DNA of 55,971 nt. Source: Peribacillus faecalis. Its GTDB lineage: Bacteria; Bacillota; Bacilli; Bacillales; DSM-1321. The stretch spans positions 1 to 55,971 of the forward strand of contig NZ_JACXSI010000025.1 of NCBI RefSeq assembly GCF_014712675.1. The letters run 5' to 3'. Within the stretch, counting starts at the first letter, position 1. Each line of letters starts with the position of its first letter. The translations under genes were made by a program, and so were the position numbers. Below the pieces are notes generated by a model. The model was not told where the DNA came from, made no database searches, and saw only the letters and a program-made list of their open reading frames with translations. This document shows, one piece after another, positions 19,733 to 29,000 of this stretch.

Positions 19733-20107
19733 ATGAAAACAGTTTTTACAGCAAAGGCCCCGGTAGCAATCGGGCCATATTCTCAAGGGATTGTAGTCAA
19801 TAATTTGTTTTTTAGCTCAGGTCAAATACCATTGACGGCAGAGGGACAATTAGTTGAAGGTAATGTAAAAGAACAGACGCATCAAGTTTTTCAAAATTTA
19901 AAAGCTGTTTTAGAAGCGGCAGGTGCTTCACTTGAAACAGTAGTAAAAGCAACAGTATTCATAAAAGATATGAATGACTTTGCGGCAGTTAATGAAGTGT
20001 ATGGAGAATACTTCTCGTCACACAAGCCGGCGCGATCTTGTGTAGAGGTTGCGAGACTGCCGAAAGATGTTTTAATAGAGATTGAAGTTATAGCACTCGT
20101 TAATTAA
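19733..20107 (+). CDS. ridA: 2-iminobutanoate/2-iminopropanoate deaminase RidA (YabJ)
   Basis: A 124-residue YjgF/YER057c/UK114 family protein. [21 protein letters not shown] opens it, and the arginine in [13 protein letters not shown] is the family's substrate-binding residue. RidA trimers hydrolyse reactive enamines/imines from PLP enzymes. In B. subtilis the gene is co-transcribed with purR, and the 24-nt gap here agrees. GGGGAGG precedes ATG 19733. Confidence 0.95.
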   Translation: MKTVFTAKAPVAIGPYSQGIVVNNLFFSSGQIPLTAEGQLVEGNVKEQTHQVFQNLKAVLEAAGASLETVVKATVFIKDMNDFAAVNEVYGEYFSSHKPARSCVEVARLPKDVLIEIEVIALVN

Positions 20108-20126
20108 AAAGCGGGTGTTTTTTTAA
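20094..20126 (+). terminator. Likely terminator after ridA
   Basis: CACTCG at the 3' end of ridA can pair with CGGGTG, then seven T. The stem is short and the loop large. Confidence 0.45.
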
Positions 20127-20226
20127 TTTTTATATCAAAAGTTCAACTTCTGAGACAGATTTAAATGCAGATAAAGTTCTAATTATTTAGTTTTTTTAAT
20201 AAAACAGAAAAAATTTTACAAGTTTA

Positions 20227-20256
20227 GAAGGATTATGAATAGCTGCTGTTGAATTG
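20227..20256 (+). promoter_or_regulatory. Sigma-H promoter of spoVG
   Basis: GAAGGATTA (20227-20235), 12 nt, GTTGAATTG (20248-20256) fits sigma-H (RNAGGAWWW-N12-RNNGAATWW) with one mismatch. An A+T-rich block (about 20170-20220) lies just upstream, as at the AbrB-bound spoVG promoter of B. subtilis. Confidence 0.8.
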
Positions 20257-20297
20257 ATAGTCATAAGCTTTTCTAATAATTAAGGATGGTGAACACG

Positions 20298-20597
20298 ATG
20301 GAAGTAACAGACGTAAGATTGCGCCGCGTTAACACGGACGGCCGTATGAGAGCGATTGCTTCAATTACTTTAGACAATGAATTTGTAATTCATGACATCC
20401 GTGTAATTGACGGTAATAATGGATTATTTGTGGCAATGCCGAGCAAACGTACTCCTGATGGAGAGTTCCGCGATATTGCACATCCAATCAATTCTTCTAC
20501 ACGAGGAAAAATCCAAGATTCTGTTTTAGCAGAGTATCATCGTTTGGGTGAAGTTGAGGGCTTAGAAGAAGCTGAACTAGAGGAAGCTGGCGCTTAA
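20298..20597 (+). CDS. spoVG: SpoVG, RNA/DNA-binding regulator
   Basis: A 99-residue SpoVG protein. [31 protein letters not shown] and [18 protein letters not shown] are almost invariant in the family. It affects asymmetric septation and cortex formation in Bacillus, and virulence or capsule genes in other Firmicutes, through nucleic-acid binding. I chose ATG 20298 with AAGGATGGTGA upstream. The C-terminal tail is acidic and variable. It is expressed from a sigma-H promoter and is a classic AbrB target. Confidence 0.96.
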   Translation: MEVTDVRLRRVNTDGRMRAIASITLDNEFVIHDIRVIDGNNGLFVAMPSKRTPDGEFRDIAHPINSSTRGKIQDSVLAEYHRLGEVEGLEEAELEEAGA

Positions 20598-20640
20598 TCT
20601 GTTTAGCTGATTTGACCTTAGTAACCGAAACAAGCATCAG

Positions 20641-20668
20641 GAGCCTACTTCATAGTATGGCTCTTTTT
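20641..20668 (+). terminator. Terminator after spoVG
   Basis: GAGCC and TACT pair with AGTA and GGCTC around TCAT, then five T. Confidence 0.8.
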
Positions 20669-20893
20669 CTTTGCCCTTAAAAATCCCCTTATCTTTTCTC
20701 TACTTTATTACTCCCTGTCTAATAATATTCCCATAATATTTATTAAGTAGTATGTGTTACAGCGCATTGTGGCAATCACTGTAGTCCACAATATAATAAT
20801 AGGCATACTTCCCTGAGCAGTTATAAGTAGCTAGTTAAGAAACTTTCTTTCATTTAGAAAATATAATAAATTGAAGGAAATCAGTGCCTGTTG
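20669..20893. other. Non-coding part of the spoVG-glmU gap
   Basis: A+T-rich sequence without a gene, repeat copy or riboswitch that I can recognise. The promoter suggested for glmU follows it. Confidence 0.5.
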
Positions 20894-20922
20894 TTGAAAA
20901 CAACTCCTTTTTGAGATATATT
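20894..20922 (+). promoter_or_regulatory. Likely sigma-A promoter of glmU-prs
   Basis: TTGAAA (20894-20899), 17 nt, TATATT (20917-20922), about 60 nt before the glmU start. Confidence 0.45.
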
Positions 20923-20985
20923 TTATAAGGATAATTGTAAAGTAGAACTAATTTTAAAATTTATATAAACTGCAGGGAGGGTGTC

Positions 20986-22359
20986 ATGAATAATCGTTAT
21001 GCCATTGTATTAGCAGCTGGACAAGGCACGAGAATGAAGTCCAAGTTGTATAAAGTATTGCATTCAGTGTGTGGAAAGCCTATGGTGCTTCATGTACTGG
21101 ATCAAGTATCTGCTCTTGATGTGCAGGAAATTGTAACAATTGTAGGGCATGGAGCGGAGAAAGTTCAGTCTCAATTGGGAGACAGAACCCATTTCGCACT
21201 TCAAAATGAGCAATTAGGCACTGCGCATGCTGTTATGCAAGCGGAAGAGCTTTTACAAGGAAAGCAAGGTACAACGTTTGTCATTTGTGGTGATACTCCG
21301 CTCATTAGAACGGAAACGATGGATGCATTAATGAAACAGCATGAGGAACTGGGAGCGAAGGCGACTATTCTGACAGCTAGGCTGGATGACCCAACCGGTT
21401 ATGGACGCATTATTCGTAACAGTGAAGGTTTTGTTGAGAAAATTGTTGAACACAAAGATGCCAGTGAAGAAGAGAAGCTTGTAAATGAAATTAACACTGG
21501 TACGTACTGCTTCGATAATGAGGCGCTGTTTAATGCTTTGAAAAAGGTTTCCAACGATAACGTTCAAGGTGAATACTACTTGCCAGATGTGATTGAGATC
21601 TTAAAAGCTGAAGGAGAAGTTGTTTCTGCTTATGTCACAGACAACTTTGAAGAAACACTCGGAGTAAATGATCGTGTTGCGCTTTCTCAGGCAGAAAAGA
21701 TTATGCGAAAACGCATCAATGAACAGCATATGCGCAACGGTGTTACTTTAATTGATCCGGAACAAACATACATTGAAACAGATGTGGAAATTGGCCAAGA
21801 TACCATCATTTATCCGGGTACAGTTCTCAAGAGTGGAACTAAAGTTGGCTCTGGGTGTATACTTGGACCATATACTGAAATTGATAAATGTGAAATTGGT
21901 AACGAAACCACCATTCGACAATCAGTTGCAAGTGATAGTTCTATCGGTTCAAATGTTGCAATCGGTCCATTCGCTCATATCCGCCCTCAATCAGAAATTG
22001 CAGATGAAGTGAAGGTCGGGAACTTTGTTGAGATCAAAAAGTCTGTCTTCGGCAAAGGAAGCAAAGCTTCGCATCTAAGTTATATTGGAGATGCTGAAGT
22101 CGGAAGTGATGTTAACTTAGGTTGTGGTTCAATCACTGTTAACTATGACGGCAAAAATAAATTTAAAACTGTAATCGGCGACAATGTATTTGTCGGCTGC
22201 AATTCCAATTTGGTTGCTCCAGTCAATATCGGAGACGGTGCTTATATCGCTGCCGGTTCGACGATTACTTCTGATGTGCCAAAAGAGGCGTTGTCAATTG
22301 CTAGAGCTAGACAAGTCAATAAAGATAACTATGTTAGTAAATTAAATATTAATAAATAA
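20986..22359 (+). CDS. glmU: Bifunctional GlmU (UDP-GlcNAc pyrophosphorylase / GlcN-1-P acetyltransferase)
   Basis: A 457-residue two-domain enzyme that makes UDP-N-acetylglucosamine for peptidoglycan. The N-terminal uridyltransferase has the LAAGQGTRM nucleotide loop at 9-17 and the lysine in KLYKVLH. From about residue 250 a left-handed beta helix with hexapeptide repeats ([30 protein letters not shown]) forms the acetyltransferase. GGGAGGG precedes ATG 20986. It is followed 16 nt later by prs, as in B. subtilis (gcaD-prs). Confidence 0.97.
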   Translation: MNNRYAIVLAAGQGTRMKSKLYKVLHSVCGKPMVLHVLDQVSALDVQEIVTIVGHGAEKVQSQLGDRTHFALQNEQLGTAHAVMQAEELLQGKQGTTFVICGDTPLIRTETMDALMKQHEELGAKATILTARLDDPTGYGRIIRNSEGFVEKIVEHKDASEEEKLVNEINTGTYCFDNEALFNALKKVSNDNVQGEYYLPDVIEILKAEGEVVSAYVTDNFEETLGVNDRVALSQAEKIMRKRINEQHMRNGVTLIDPEQTYIETDVEIGQDTIIYPGTVLKSGTKVGSGCILGPYTEIDKCEIGNETTIRQSVASDSSIGSNVAIGPFAHIRPQSEIADEVKVGNFVEIKKSVFGKGSKASHLSYIGDAEVGSDVNLGCGSITVNYDGKNKFKTVIGDNVFVGCNSNLVAPVNIGDGAYIAAGSTITSDVPKEALSIARARQVNKDNYVSKLNINK

Positions 22360-22375
22360 TTATTGGAGGTTCATC

Positions 22376-23329
22376 ATGTCAAATCAGTATCTTGACCCGA
22401 ATTTAAAAGTGTTTTCTCTTAACTCAAATAAAGGATTAGCCACAGAAATTGCCGATGCAATCGGTGTTGAGCTGGGTAAATGTTCAGTAACCCGTTTCAG
22501 CGACGGCGAAATCCAAATTAAAATTGAAGAAAGCATTCGTGGTTGTGATGTATTCGTAATTCAGTCAACTAGTCAGCCAGTAAATGAAAATCTAATGGAG
22601 CTACTGATCATGATTGATGCTCTTAAACGTGCGTCAGCAAGAACAATTAACGTAGTAATGCCTTATTACGGATATGCACGTCAAGACCGTAAAGCTCATG
22701 CACGTGAACCAATCACAGCGAAATTAGTAGCAAACCTTTTAGAAACAGCTGGAGCAATGCGTGTAATCACTTTAGATCTTCATGCGCCACAAATTCAGGG
22801 CTTTTTCGATATACTGATTGATCACTTAATAGCTGTTCCAATTCTTTCAGATTACTTCGAGAAGAAGAACTTGAACGATATCGTTATCGTTTCACCAGAC
22901 CACGGTGGTGTGACACGTGCTCGTAAAATGGCGGATCGCCTAAAAGCGCCAATTGCAATTATCGATAAGCGTCGTCCTAAGCCAAATGTTGCTGAAATCA
23001 TGAATATCGTAGGTAACATCGAAGGTAAAACAGCAATTTTAATCGATGATATTATCGATACTGCTGGTACAATTACGTTAGCTGCTAACGCTTTAGTGGA
23101 AAACGGTGCTGCAGAAGTATATGCTTGCTGTACACACCCGGTATTATCTGGTCCGGCTATTGAACGAATCCAAAACTCAAAAATCAAAGAATTAGTTGTA
23201 ACGAACTCTATTGAACTTCCTGAAGAGAAGAAAATCGACAAAGTAGTGGGACTGTCTGTTGCTCCATTGCTTGCTGAAGCGATTATTCGTGTTCATGAAG
23301 AGCAATCTGTAAGTACTTTATTCAGCTAA
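22376..23329 (+). CDS. prs: Ribose-phosphate pyrophosphokinase
   Basis: A 317-residue PRPP synthetase, the source of PRPP for nucleotides, histidine and tryptophan, and the signal read by PurR upstream. Key segments are [16 protein letters not shown], the [12 protein letters not shown] catalytic flexible region, and the PRPP loop D224-D-I-I-D-T-A-G-T. TTGGAGG precedes ATG 22376. In B. subtilis the stress gene ctc follows. Here it is absent and pth comes next after a terminator. Confidence 0.97.
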   Translation: MSNQYLDPNLKVFSLNSNKGLATEIADAIGVELGKCSVTRFSDGEIQIKIEESIRGCDVFVIQSTSQPVNENLMELLIMIDALKRASARTINVVMPYYGYARQDRKAHAREPITAKLVANLLETAGAMRVITLDLHAPQIQGFFDILIDHLIAVPILSDYFEKKNLNDIVIVSPDHGGVTRARKMADRLKAPIAIIDKRRPKPNVAEIMNIVGNIEGKTAILIDDIIDTAGTITLAANALVENGAAEVYACCTHPVLSGPAIERIQNSKIKELVVTNSIELPEEKKIDKVVGLSVAPLLAEAIIRVHEEQSVSTLFS

Positions 23330-23345
23330 TCCTACAAAACACAGT

Positions 23346-23374
23346 TAGAGGCTTGCCCAAAGGGTAAGCCTCTA
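23346..23374 (+). terminator. Terminator after prs
   Basis: A 13-bp stem, TAGAGGCTTGCCC with GGGTAAGCCTCTA (one G-T pair), around an AAA loop. The T tail is weak. Confidence 0.75.
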
Positions 23375-23549
23375 TTGCTAGTTGTCTTTGGATGACTGAC
23401 TTTTTGGAAAGAAATTGATCAATCATGCTATAATATGAAAAAAATTAAGCATTTTTATTAAGTCTTTTATTAAGGATGAATAAAGGAAAATCAACTTTTT
23501 TAGGGAATACTAAGTATAGGAATGTTTATTGTTGGAGTGATTAATATAC

Positions 23550-24107
23550 ATGAAATTATTTATTGGACTGGGCAATCCGGGAAGAGAATATGAACGAACA
23601 AGACATAATATCGGATTTGAGGTCATTGATGCTCTTGCTGAAAAGTGGGGAATTGAACTGAATCAGGCAAAGCACAAAGGTTTATACGGAGTCGGCTATA
23701 TAAACGGGGAAAAGGCAATACTGTTGAAGCCGATGACATATATGAATTTATCCGGTGAAAGCATAGGGGCAATTATGAATTATTTCAAAGTAGATATAGA
23801 AGACATTGTTGTTCTTTATGATGACCTGGATTTAGCAGTCGGGAAAATTAGGCTCCGCCAAAAAGGAAGTGCAGGCGGACATAATGGTATCAAATCAACA
23901 ATTGCTCATTTAGGTACACAGGAATTTAATCGCATTCGGATTGGAATCGGCAGACCGCAAAATGGGATGTCGGTAGTTAATCATGTCCTTGGACGATTTA
24001 CAGAGATGGAATGGGCTGAAATGGGAGATGTCATCAAAACTTGTGAAGAAGCGTGCGAAAGTTTTCTGCAAAAACCATTCTTGCAAGCAATGAATGAATT
24101 TAATTAA
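23550..24107 (+). CDS. pth: Peptidyl-tRNA hydrolase
   Basis: A 185-residue Pth (SpoVC in B. subtilis) that frees tRNA from aborted peptidyl-tRNA. GLGNPGREYERTRHNIGFEV carries N9 and the catalytic H19; YDDLDL holds the catalytic aspartate, and GSAGGHNGIKS follows. TTGGAGTGA precedes ATG 23550. A TATAAT at 23429-23434 could serve as its -10. Functionally it partners with rqcP and mfd, also in this window, in rescue of stalled machinery. Confidence 0.96.
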   Translation: MKLFIGLGNPGREYERTRHNIGFEVIDALAEKWGIELNQAKHKGLYGVGYINGEKAILLKPMTYMNLSGESIGAIMNYFKVDIEDIVVLYDDLDLAVGKIRLRQKGSAGGHNGIKSTIAHLGTQEFNRIRIGIGRPQNGMSVVNHVLGRFTEMEWAEMGDVIKTCEEACESFLQKPFLQAMNEFN

Positions 24108-24178
24108 AAGCGATATGAATAAAGTTGCTTTTGTCTTGTCCATACTATGGCTAAATGGATATTAAAGGGGCAAAAGGC

Positions 24179-24409
24179 ATGGACTTATATTATACGTGCA
24201 GGCATTGTCAATCAAACATCGGGATGGTTCGGGAACAAAGTGCCACATGGCAGCAACTCGGATTCCATCGGTTATCAGCATCTGATTATCATGATTTAAT
24301 CCGGTATGATGCAAACGGAAATATGCATGTACAGGTTATTTGTGAAGATTGCGAAGAAGCATTACAGCATAACCCAAGTCTTCATGGAATAGATTACATT
24401 ATTCAATAA
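24179..24409 (+). CDS. fin: Anti-sigma-F factor Fin
   Basis: A 76-residue zinc-finger-like protein, the same length as B. subtilis Fin (YabK). Cysteines pair as C7-x2-C10 and C55-x2-C58. Fin is made in the forespore and helps the switch from sigma-F to sigma-G by binding sigma-F. I start at ATG 24179 behind AAAGGGG (24164-24170), which matches the family N-terminus; an in-frame ATG 24 nt upstream lacks a site. Position between pth and mfd is conserved. Together with csfB this gives two forespore anti-sigma factors in the window. Confidence 0.92.
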   Translation: MDLYYTCRHCQSNIGMVREQSATWQQLGFHRLSASDYHDLIRYDANGNMHVQVICEDCEEALQHNPSLHGIDYIIQ

Positions 24410-24415
24410 TCGAAA

Positions 24416-24443
24416 GCTTTGGATCTCACTCCAAAGCGTTTTT
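24416..24443 (+). terminator. Terminator after fin
   Basis: GCTTTGG pairs with CCAAAGC around an 8-nt loop, then GTTTTT. Confidence 0.8.
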
Positions 24444-24586
24444 CCATTTGCAAAAGCAAGAAATGCGCCATACAATTTCTTGCTGAACCTGACAAAATGA
24501 GTAGGGAACTTATTAAATGTAAGGAAGTAAAATAATGAAAATAGTAAATGAATTAAAACAGTTTTTCCGTTTGGAGGGGAGCCAGC

Positions 24587-27500
24587 ATGAATGCACTAAG
24601 CCAAGTATTTTTGCCTAATGAAGATGTGAAATCCATCATTACCGGTGTGGAGGAAGGTCTTCGCGAGCAATTAGTTGCAGGCTTATCTGGTTCTTCGCGA
24701 GCTATGTTGATATCTTCTGTCTACAATCAAACAAACCGATCTATTTTAGTGGTCACTTATAATCTTTTGCAAGCGCAAAAGCTGTATGAGGATTTGACGA
24801 ATTTTCTGTCAGAAGAAGAGGTATTTTTATACCCAGCTAATGAATTGATTGCAGCTGAGATCAGTATATCCAGTCCGGAATTGCGAGCGCAAAGAATCGA
24901 TGCCTTAAACCATTGGTCTTATAATAATAAAGGTATTGTGATTGTGCCGATGGGCGGTTTCCGCAAATTGCTTCCTCCTAAGGAGATATGGCAAAAAAAT
25001 CAACTTTTATTGAAAGTGGGAAGCGAGCTAGACATTGAAAAGACAGTCCGCCAGCTGGTAGCAATGGGTTACACAAGAACAGATATGGTTTCTGCGCCGG
25101 GGGAATTCAGTCTTCGAGGCGGAATAATGGATATTTATCCTTTAACCGAAAGCAATCCTTTCCGTGTCGAGCTGTTTGATACAGATATCGATTCAATCAG
25201 AACATTTTCCATTGAAAATCAGAAATCGTTGGAAAAGGTGCAAGCTGTTCATATTGGTCCGGCTTCTGAGTTGATTGCAGGTCCGGCCGATATCAGTCGG
25301 ATGGCAGACTTGCTGGATGAAGGCTTGCGCAGTAGTTTGGCTAAAATGAAGAGCGAGAAAGCGAAAAATCTACTTCTACAAAACGTCGGTGCTGAAGTTG
25401 AGCAGCTGCGCTCAGGCTTAAAGATTGATACGATTTATAAATATACAAGTTTAGCCTACGATCGACCAGCTAGTTTACTAGACTATATACCAACTGGCGG
25501 GCTAGTTTTTTTAGATGAAATAAGCCGTATTCAAGAAATCTCGGCTTCTCTTGAAGGGGAAGAACTGGAGTGGTTTACAAATTTACTGGATGAAGGGGAA
25601 ATCGTCCATGATGTGAAACTGTCATTCAGCTTTGCTGAGCTTATGGCTGCTCCTTCGGAAAATATGATTTACATGTCGCTGTTCTTACGTCATGTGCCGC
25701 ATACTAATCCGCAGAACATTATTAATTTCTCATGTAAGCAAATGCAAAACTTCCATGGGCAAATGAATGTGTTTAAGACTGAGATTGAACGTTGGAAGAA
25801 AGCGCATTATTCAGTAGTAGTTTTAGGACCGGATGAAGAACGGATGTCGAAACTGCGTCGAGTTCTCGAGGATTACGACATTGAAGCGGCAGAACTTAAT
25901 GACAAAAGCAGTATTTTAAAGGGTAAGGTCCAAATTGCAAAAGGCAATTTAAACAGCGGCTTTGAATTACCAATGCAAAAACTGTCTGTCATTACGGAGC
26001 AGGAATTATTCAATAAGCGCACGAAAAAATCGACAAGAAAACAAAAAATCTCCAATGCCGAGAGGATCAAGAACTATTCGGAACTTAAGATTGGCGATTA
26101 CGTTGTCCACGTCAACCATGGTATTGGGAAATATTTGGGTATTGAGACGCTTGAAATCAATGGTGTTCATAAAGATTACTTGAATATTCGCTACCAAGGA
26201 TCTGATCAACTGTTTGTTCCGGTTGATCAAATTGACCTTATCCAAAAGTATGTTGCCTCAGAAGGAAAAGAGCCGAAGCTATATAAATTAGGCGGGAACG
26301 ATTGGAAACGAGTGAAAAGCAAGGTCCAATCATCTGTACAGGATATTGCTGATGACCTTATTAAGCTTTATGCAGAAAGGGAAGCTTCAAAAGGGTATGC
26401 CTTTTCACCGGATGGAGATTTGCAACGAGAATTCGAGACGTCATTCCAGTACAACGAAACAGAAGATCAACTGCGTTCAATTGAAGAAATCAAAAAAGAC
26501 ATGGAGCGCGAAAGACCAATGGACCGCCTACTATGTGGTGATGTAGGATACGGTAAAACTGAAGTGGCAATTCGCGCTGCTTTTAAGGCGGTTGCAGATG
26601 GAAAGCAAGTTGCTATTCTGGTTCCGACTACTATTCTGGCGCAACAGCACTACGAAACAATACGTGAAAGATTTCAAGACTATCCGGTTTCTATCGGTCT
26701 GTTAAACCGTTTCCGTACGAGAAAGCAGCAGACTGAAACGTTGAAAGGCTTGAAAGCAGGGACTGTAGATGTTGTTGTTGGTACACACAGATTGCTGTCT
26801 AAAGATGTCCAATACCATGACCTTGGTTTACTGATTGTTGATGAAGAACAACGCTTCGGTGTGACTCACAAGGAAAAAATCAAACAGTTAAAGGCGAATA
26901 TCGATGTGCTTACGTTGACTGCTACGCCAATTCCGAGAACGCTTCATATGTCTATGCTGGGCGTTCGTGATTTGTCAGTTATTGAAACACCGCCGGAAAA
27001 TCGTTTCCCGGTTCAGACATACGTAATGGAATATAACGGTGTTTTAGTGCGGGAAGCAATTGAGCGGGAATTAGCGAGGGATGGACAGGTTTACTTTTTA
27101 TACAATCGGGTAGAAGATATAGCGAGTAAGGCGGAAGAGATTTCCATGCTTGTGCCGGATGCGCGTGTTGTATATGCGCACGGTCGTATGACGGAACAGG
27201 AGCTTGAGTCTGTTATGATCAGTTTCCTTGAAGGAGAATATGACGTTTTAGTAAGTACGACAATTATTGAAACAGGTGTTGACATACCGAATGTAAATAC
27301 GCTGATTGTTCATGATTCCGATAAAATGGGGTTATCCCAGCTTTATCAGCTTCGCGGACGAGTCGGGCGTTCAAACCGAGTGGCGTATGCTTACTTTACG
27401 TACCGCAAAGATAAGGTTTTAACAGAAGTAGCGGAAAAACGTCTGCAAGCTATTAAAGAGTTCACAGAACTAGGTTCAGGCTTCAAAATTGCGATGAGAG

Positions 27501-28120
27501 ATTTATCCATCAGAGGAGCAGGAAACTTGCTGGGAGCAGAGCAGCATGGGTTTATCGATTCAGTAGGATTTGACTTGTACTCCCAAATGCTGAAAGAAGC
27601 GATTGATCAACGTATTACCGTTGAACCGCACGCAGTGCCTGTACAACCGGTAGAGATTGATCTGCAAGTTGATGCATATTTGCCGGATAGTTATATCACC
27701 GATAGCAATCAAAAAATAGAAATGTATAAAAAATTCCGTGGAGTATCATCCTTAGAAGAAGTAGCTGAGCTGCAGGAAGAGATGATTGACCGATTCGGAG
27801 AGTATCCGAAAGAAGTTGAATATTTATTTGCGGTTGCGACAATTAAAGTGTTTGCCCAACTTTCTAAAGTGGATTCTATTAAACAGCAAAAACAAGAAAT
27901 TGTTGTGCTGCTTTCAGAAGCTCGAAGCAATAATATAGATGGTTCAAAAGTAGTTCAGCTAACTGGTAAAATTGATCGACATGCAGGTTTGGGCATGGAA
28001 GGAAGCAGATTAAAAATTGTATTGCCGATTAGAAATTTAGACTGTGAACAATGGCTTCCATTATTAAAGAACCTTACGGAAGGGCTTCAACATATCGAAA
28101 AAGATAAAGTTAACCAATAA
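24587..28120 (+). CDS. mfd: Transcription-repair coupling factor Mfd
   Basis: An 1177-residue protein, the same length as B. subtilis Mfd. It dislodges RNA polymerase stalled at lesions and recruits UvrA. The N-terminal third is UvrB-like without helicase activity. A CarD/RNAP-interacting module (about 500-570, KIGDYVVHVNHGIGKYLGIE) follows. The RecG-like motor has Walker A GDVGYGKT at 651-658 and DEEQ at 752-755; the TRCF C-terminal domain that masks UvrA binding comes last. GGAGGGG precedes ATG 24587. No frameshift or missing motif seen. Confidence 0.98.
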   Translation: MNALSQVFLPNEDVKSIITGVEEGLREQLVAGLSGSSRAMLISSVYNQTNRSILVVTYNLLQAQKLYEDLTNFLSEEEVFLYPANELIAAEISISSPELRAQRIDALNHWSYNNKGIVIVPMGGFRKLLPPKEIWQKNQLLLKVGSELDIEKTVRQLVAMGYTRTDMVSAPGEFSLRGGIMDIYPLTESNPFRVELFDTDIDSIRTFSIENQKSLEKVQAVHIGPASELIAGPADISRMADLLDEGLRSSLAKMKSEKAKNLLLQNVGAEVEQLRSGLKIDTIYKYTSLAYDRPASLLDYIPTGGLVFLDEISRIQEISASLEGEELEWFTNLLDEGEIVHDVKLSFSFAELMAAPSENMIYMSLFLRHVPHTNPQNIINFSCKQMQNFHGQMNVFKTEIERWKKAHYSVVVLGPDEERMSKLRRVLEDYDIEAAELNDKSSILKGKVQIAKGNLNSGFELPMQKLSVITEQELFNKRTKKSTRKQKISNAERIKNYSELKIGDYVVHVNHGIGKYLGIETLEINGVHKDYLNIRYQGSDQLFVPVDQIDLIQKYVASEGKEPKLYKLGGNDWKRVKSKVQSSVQDIADDLIKLYAEREASKGYAFSPDGDLQREFETSFQYNETEDQLRSIEEIKKDMERERPMDRLLCGDVGYGKTEVAIRAAFKAVADGKQVAILVPTTILAQQHYETIRERFQDYPVSIGLLNRFRTRKQQTETLKGLKAGTVDVVVGTHRLLSKDVQYHDLGLLIVDEEQRFGVTHKEKIKQLKANIDVLTLTATPIPRTLHMSMLGVRDLSVIETPPENRFPVQTYVMEYNGVLVREAIERELARDGQVYFLYNRVEDIASKAEEISMLVPDARVVYAHGRMTEQELESVMISFLEGEYDVLVSTTIIETGVDIPNVNTLIVHDSDKMGLSQLYQLRGRVGRSNRVAYAYFTYRKDKVLTEVAEKRLQAIKEFTELGSGFKIAMRDLSIRGAGNLLGAEQHGFIDSVGFDLYSQMLKEAIDQRITVEPHAVPVQPVEIDLQVDAYLPDSYITDSNQKIEMYKKFRGVSSLEEVAELQEEMIDRFGEYPKEVEYLFAVATIKVFAQLSKVDSIKQQKQEIVVLLSEARSNNIDGSKVVQLTGKIDRHAGLGMEGSRLKIVLPIRNLDCEQWLPLLKNLTEGLQHIEKDKVNQ

Positions 28121-28206
28121 TATGAAAAATTTTGGTTGCAGTTCTACTCATTTCATGGTGAAATGGATATAGCAGAAAATTATAGTAATAAAATATTTTT
28201 CTGCAT

Positions 28207-28235
28207 GAATAGAACTTAGAGGATGAAAAATACTA
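28207..28235 (+). promoter_or_regulatory. Sigma-G type promoter of spoVT
   Basis: GAATA (28207-28211), 17 nt, AATACTA (28229-28235) resembles sigma-G (GHATR-N17/18-CATNNTA). spoVT is sigma-G dependent in B. subtilis. Confidence 0.6.
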
Positions 28236-28308
28236 AGTTCAACGCGGTTATGGATACGAATGTAAGAATAACCAAAACATAAAAAGAGGAAAGTGAGGCA
28301 ACACAAGA

Positions 28309-28845
28309 ATGAAAGCAACTGGAATAGTTCGTCGTATAGATGATTTAGGACGAGTAGTTATCCCTAAAGAAATCCGCAGAACACTTCGAATCCGCGAGGG
28401 AGATCCTCTTGAAATCTTTGTTGATCGTGATGGAGAAGTTATTTTGAAAAAGTATTCTCCGATTAGTGAACTAAGTGATTTTGCTAAAGAGTATGCAGAA
28501 GCATTATTCGATAGCCTTGGAAATCCGGTACTAATCTGTGACAGAGATACATATATCACTGTAGCGGGCGGATCTAAAAAAGATTACTTAAATCGCAGCA
28601 TCAGCGACTTAGTTGAAAATACGATGGAAGATCGTAACACTACTTTAGAAACGCAAAAAACACAAATTTCTCTTGTAGATGGTTTCACTGAAGAGATTCA
28701 GTCATATACAATTGGACCAATCGTTGCAAATGGAGATCCGATCGGTGCAGTAATCATTTTCTCTAAAGAAGGAACTTTAGGGGAAGTTGAAAGAAAAGCA
28801 GTTGAAACAGCTGCAGGATTCTTGGCGCGCCAAATGGAATCTTAA
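28309..28845 (+). CDS. spoVT: Stage V sporulation regulator SpoVT
   Basis: A 178-residue forespore transcription factor. The N-terminal AbrB-like domain (MKATGIVRRIDDLGRVVIP) is very close to AbrB in this window. The C-terminal GAF-like domain (about 55-178) includes LICDRDTYITVAGGSKKDYL and GPIVANGDPIGAVIIFSK. In B. subtilis SpoVT tunes the sigma-G regulon and spore resistance. AGAGGAAAGTGAGG precedes ATG 28309. Own promoter and terminator. Confidence 0.97.
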   Translation: MKATGIVRRIDDLGRVVIPKEIRRTLRIREGDPLEIFVDRDGEVILKKYSPISELSDFAKEYAEALFDSLGNPVLICDRDTYITVAGGSKKDYLNRSISDLVENTMEDRNTTLETQKTQISLVDGFTEEIQSYTIGPIVANGDPIGAVIIFSKEGTLGEVERKAVETAAGFLARQMES

Positions 28846-28855
28846 TTTATATGCA

Positions 28856-28890
28856 AAAGAGGGGAGGCAAAAAAGCTTCCTCTCTTTTTG
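28856..28890 (+). terminator. Terminator after spoVT
   Basis: AAAAGAGGGGAGGC pairs with GCTTCCTCTCTTTTT (two G-T pairs) around an A-rich loop. Confidence 0.85.
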
Positions 28891-28951
28891 TTATGGTATG
28901 GAAATCTGTTCTGCTCATTTCAAAGCGTTGGCAAGATTGAGTAGACAGTTA

Positions 28952-28960
28952 TGATATAAT
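28952..28960 (+). promoter_or_regulatory. Extended -10 promoter of yabM
   Basis: TGATATAAT is an extended -10 about 40 nt before the proposed start. Confidence 0.5.
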
Positions 28961-29000
28961 ACTGCTGAAAGTTCTGAAAAGAGAGGGAGAGGGGATCACA

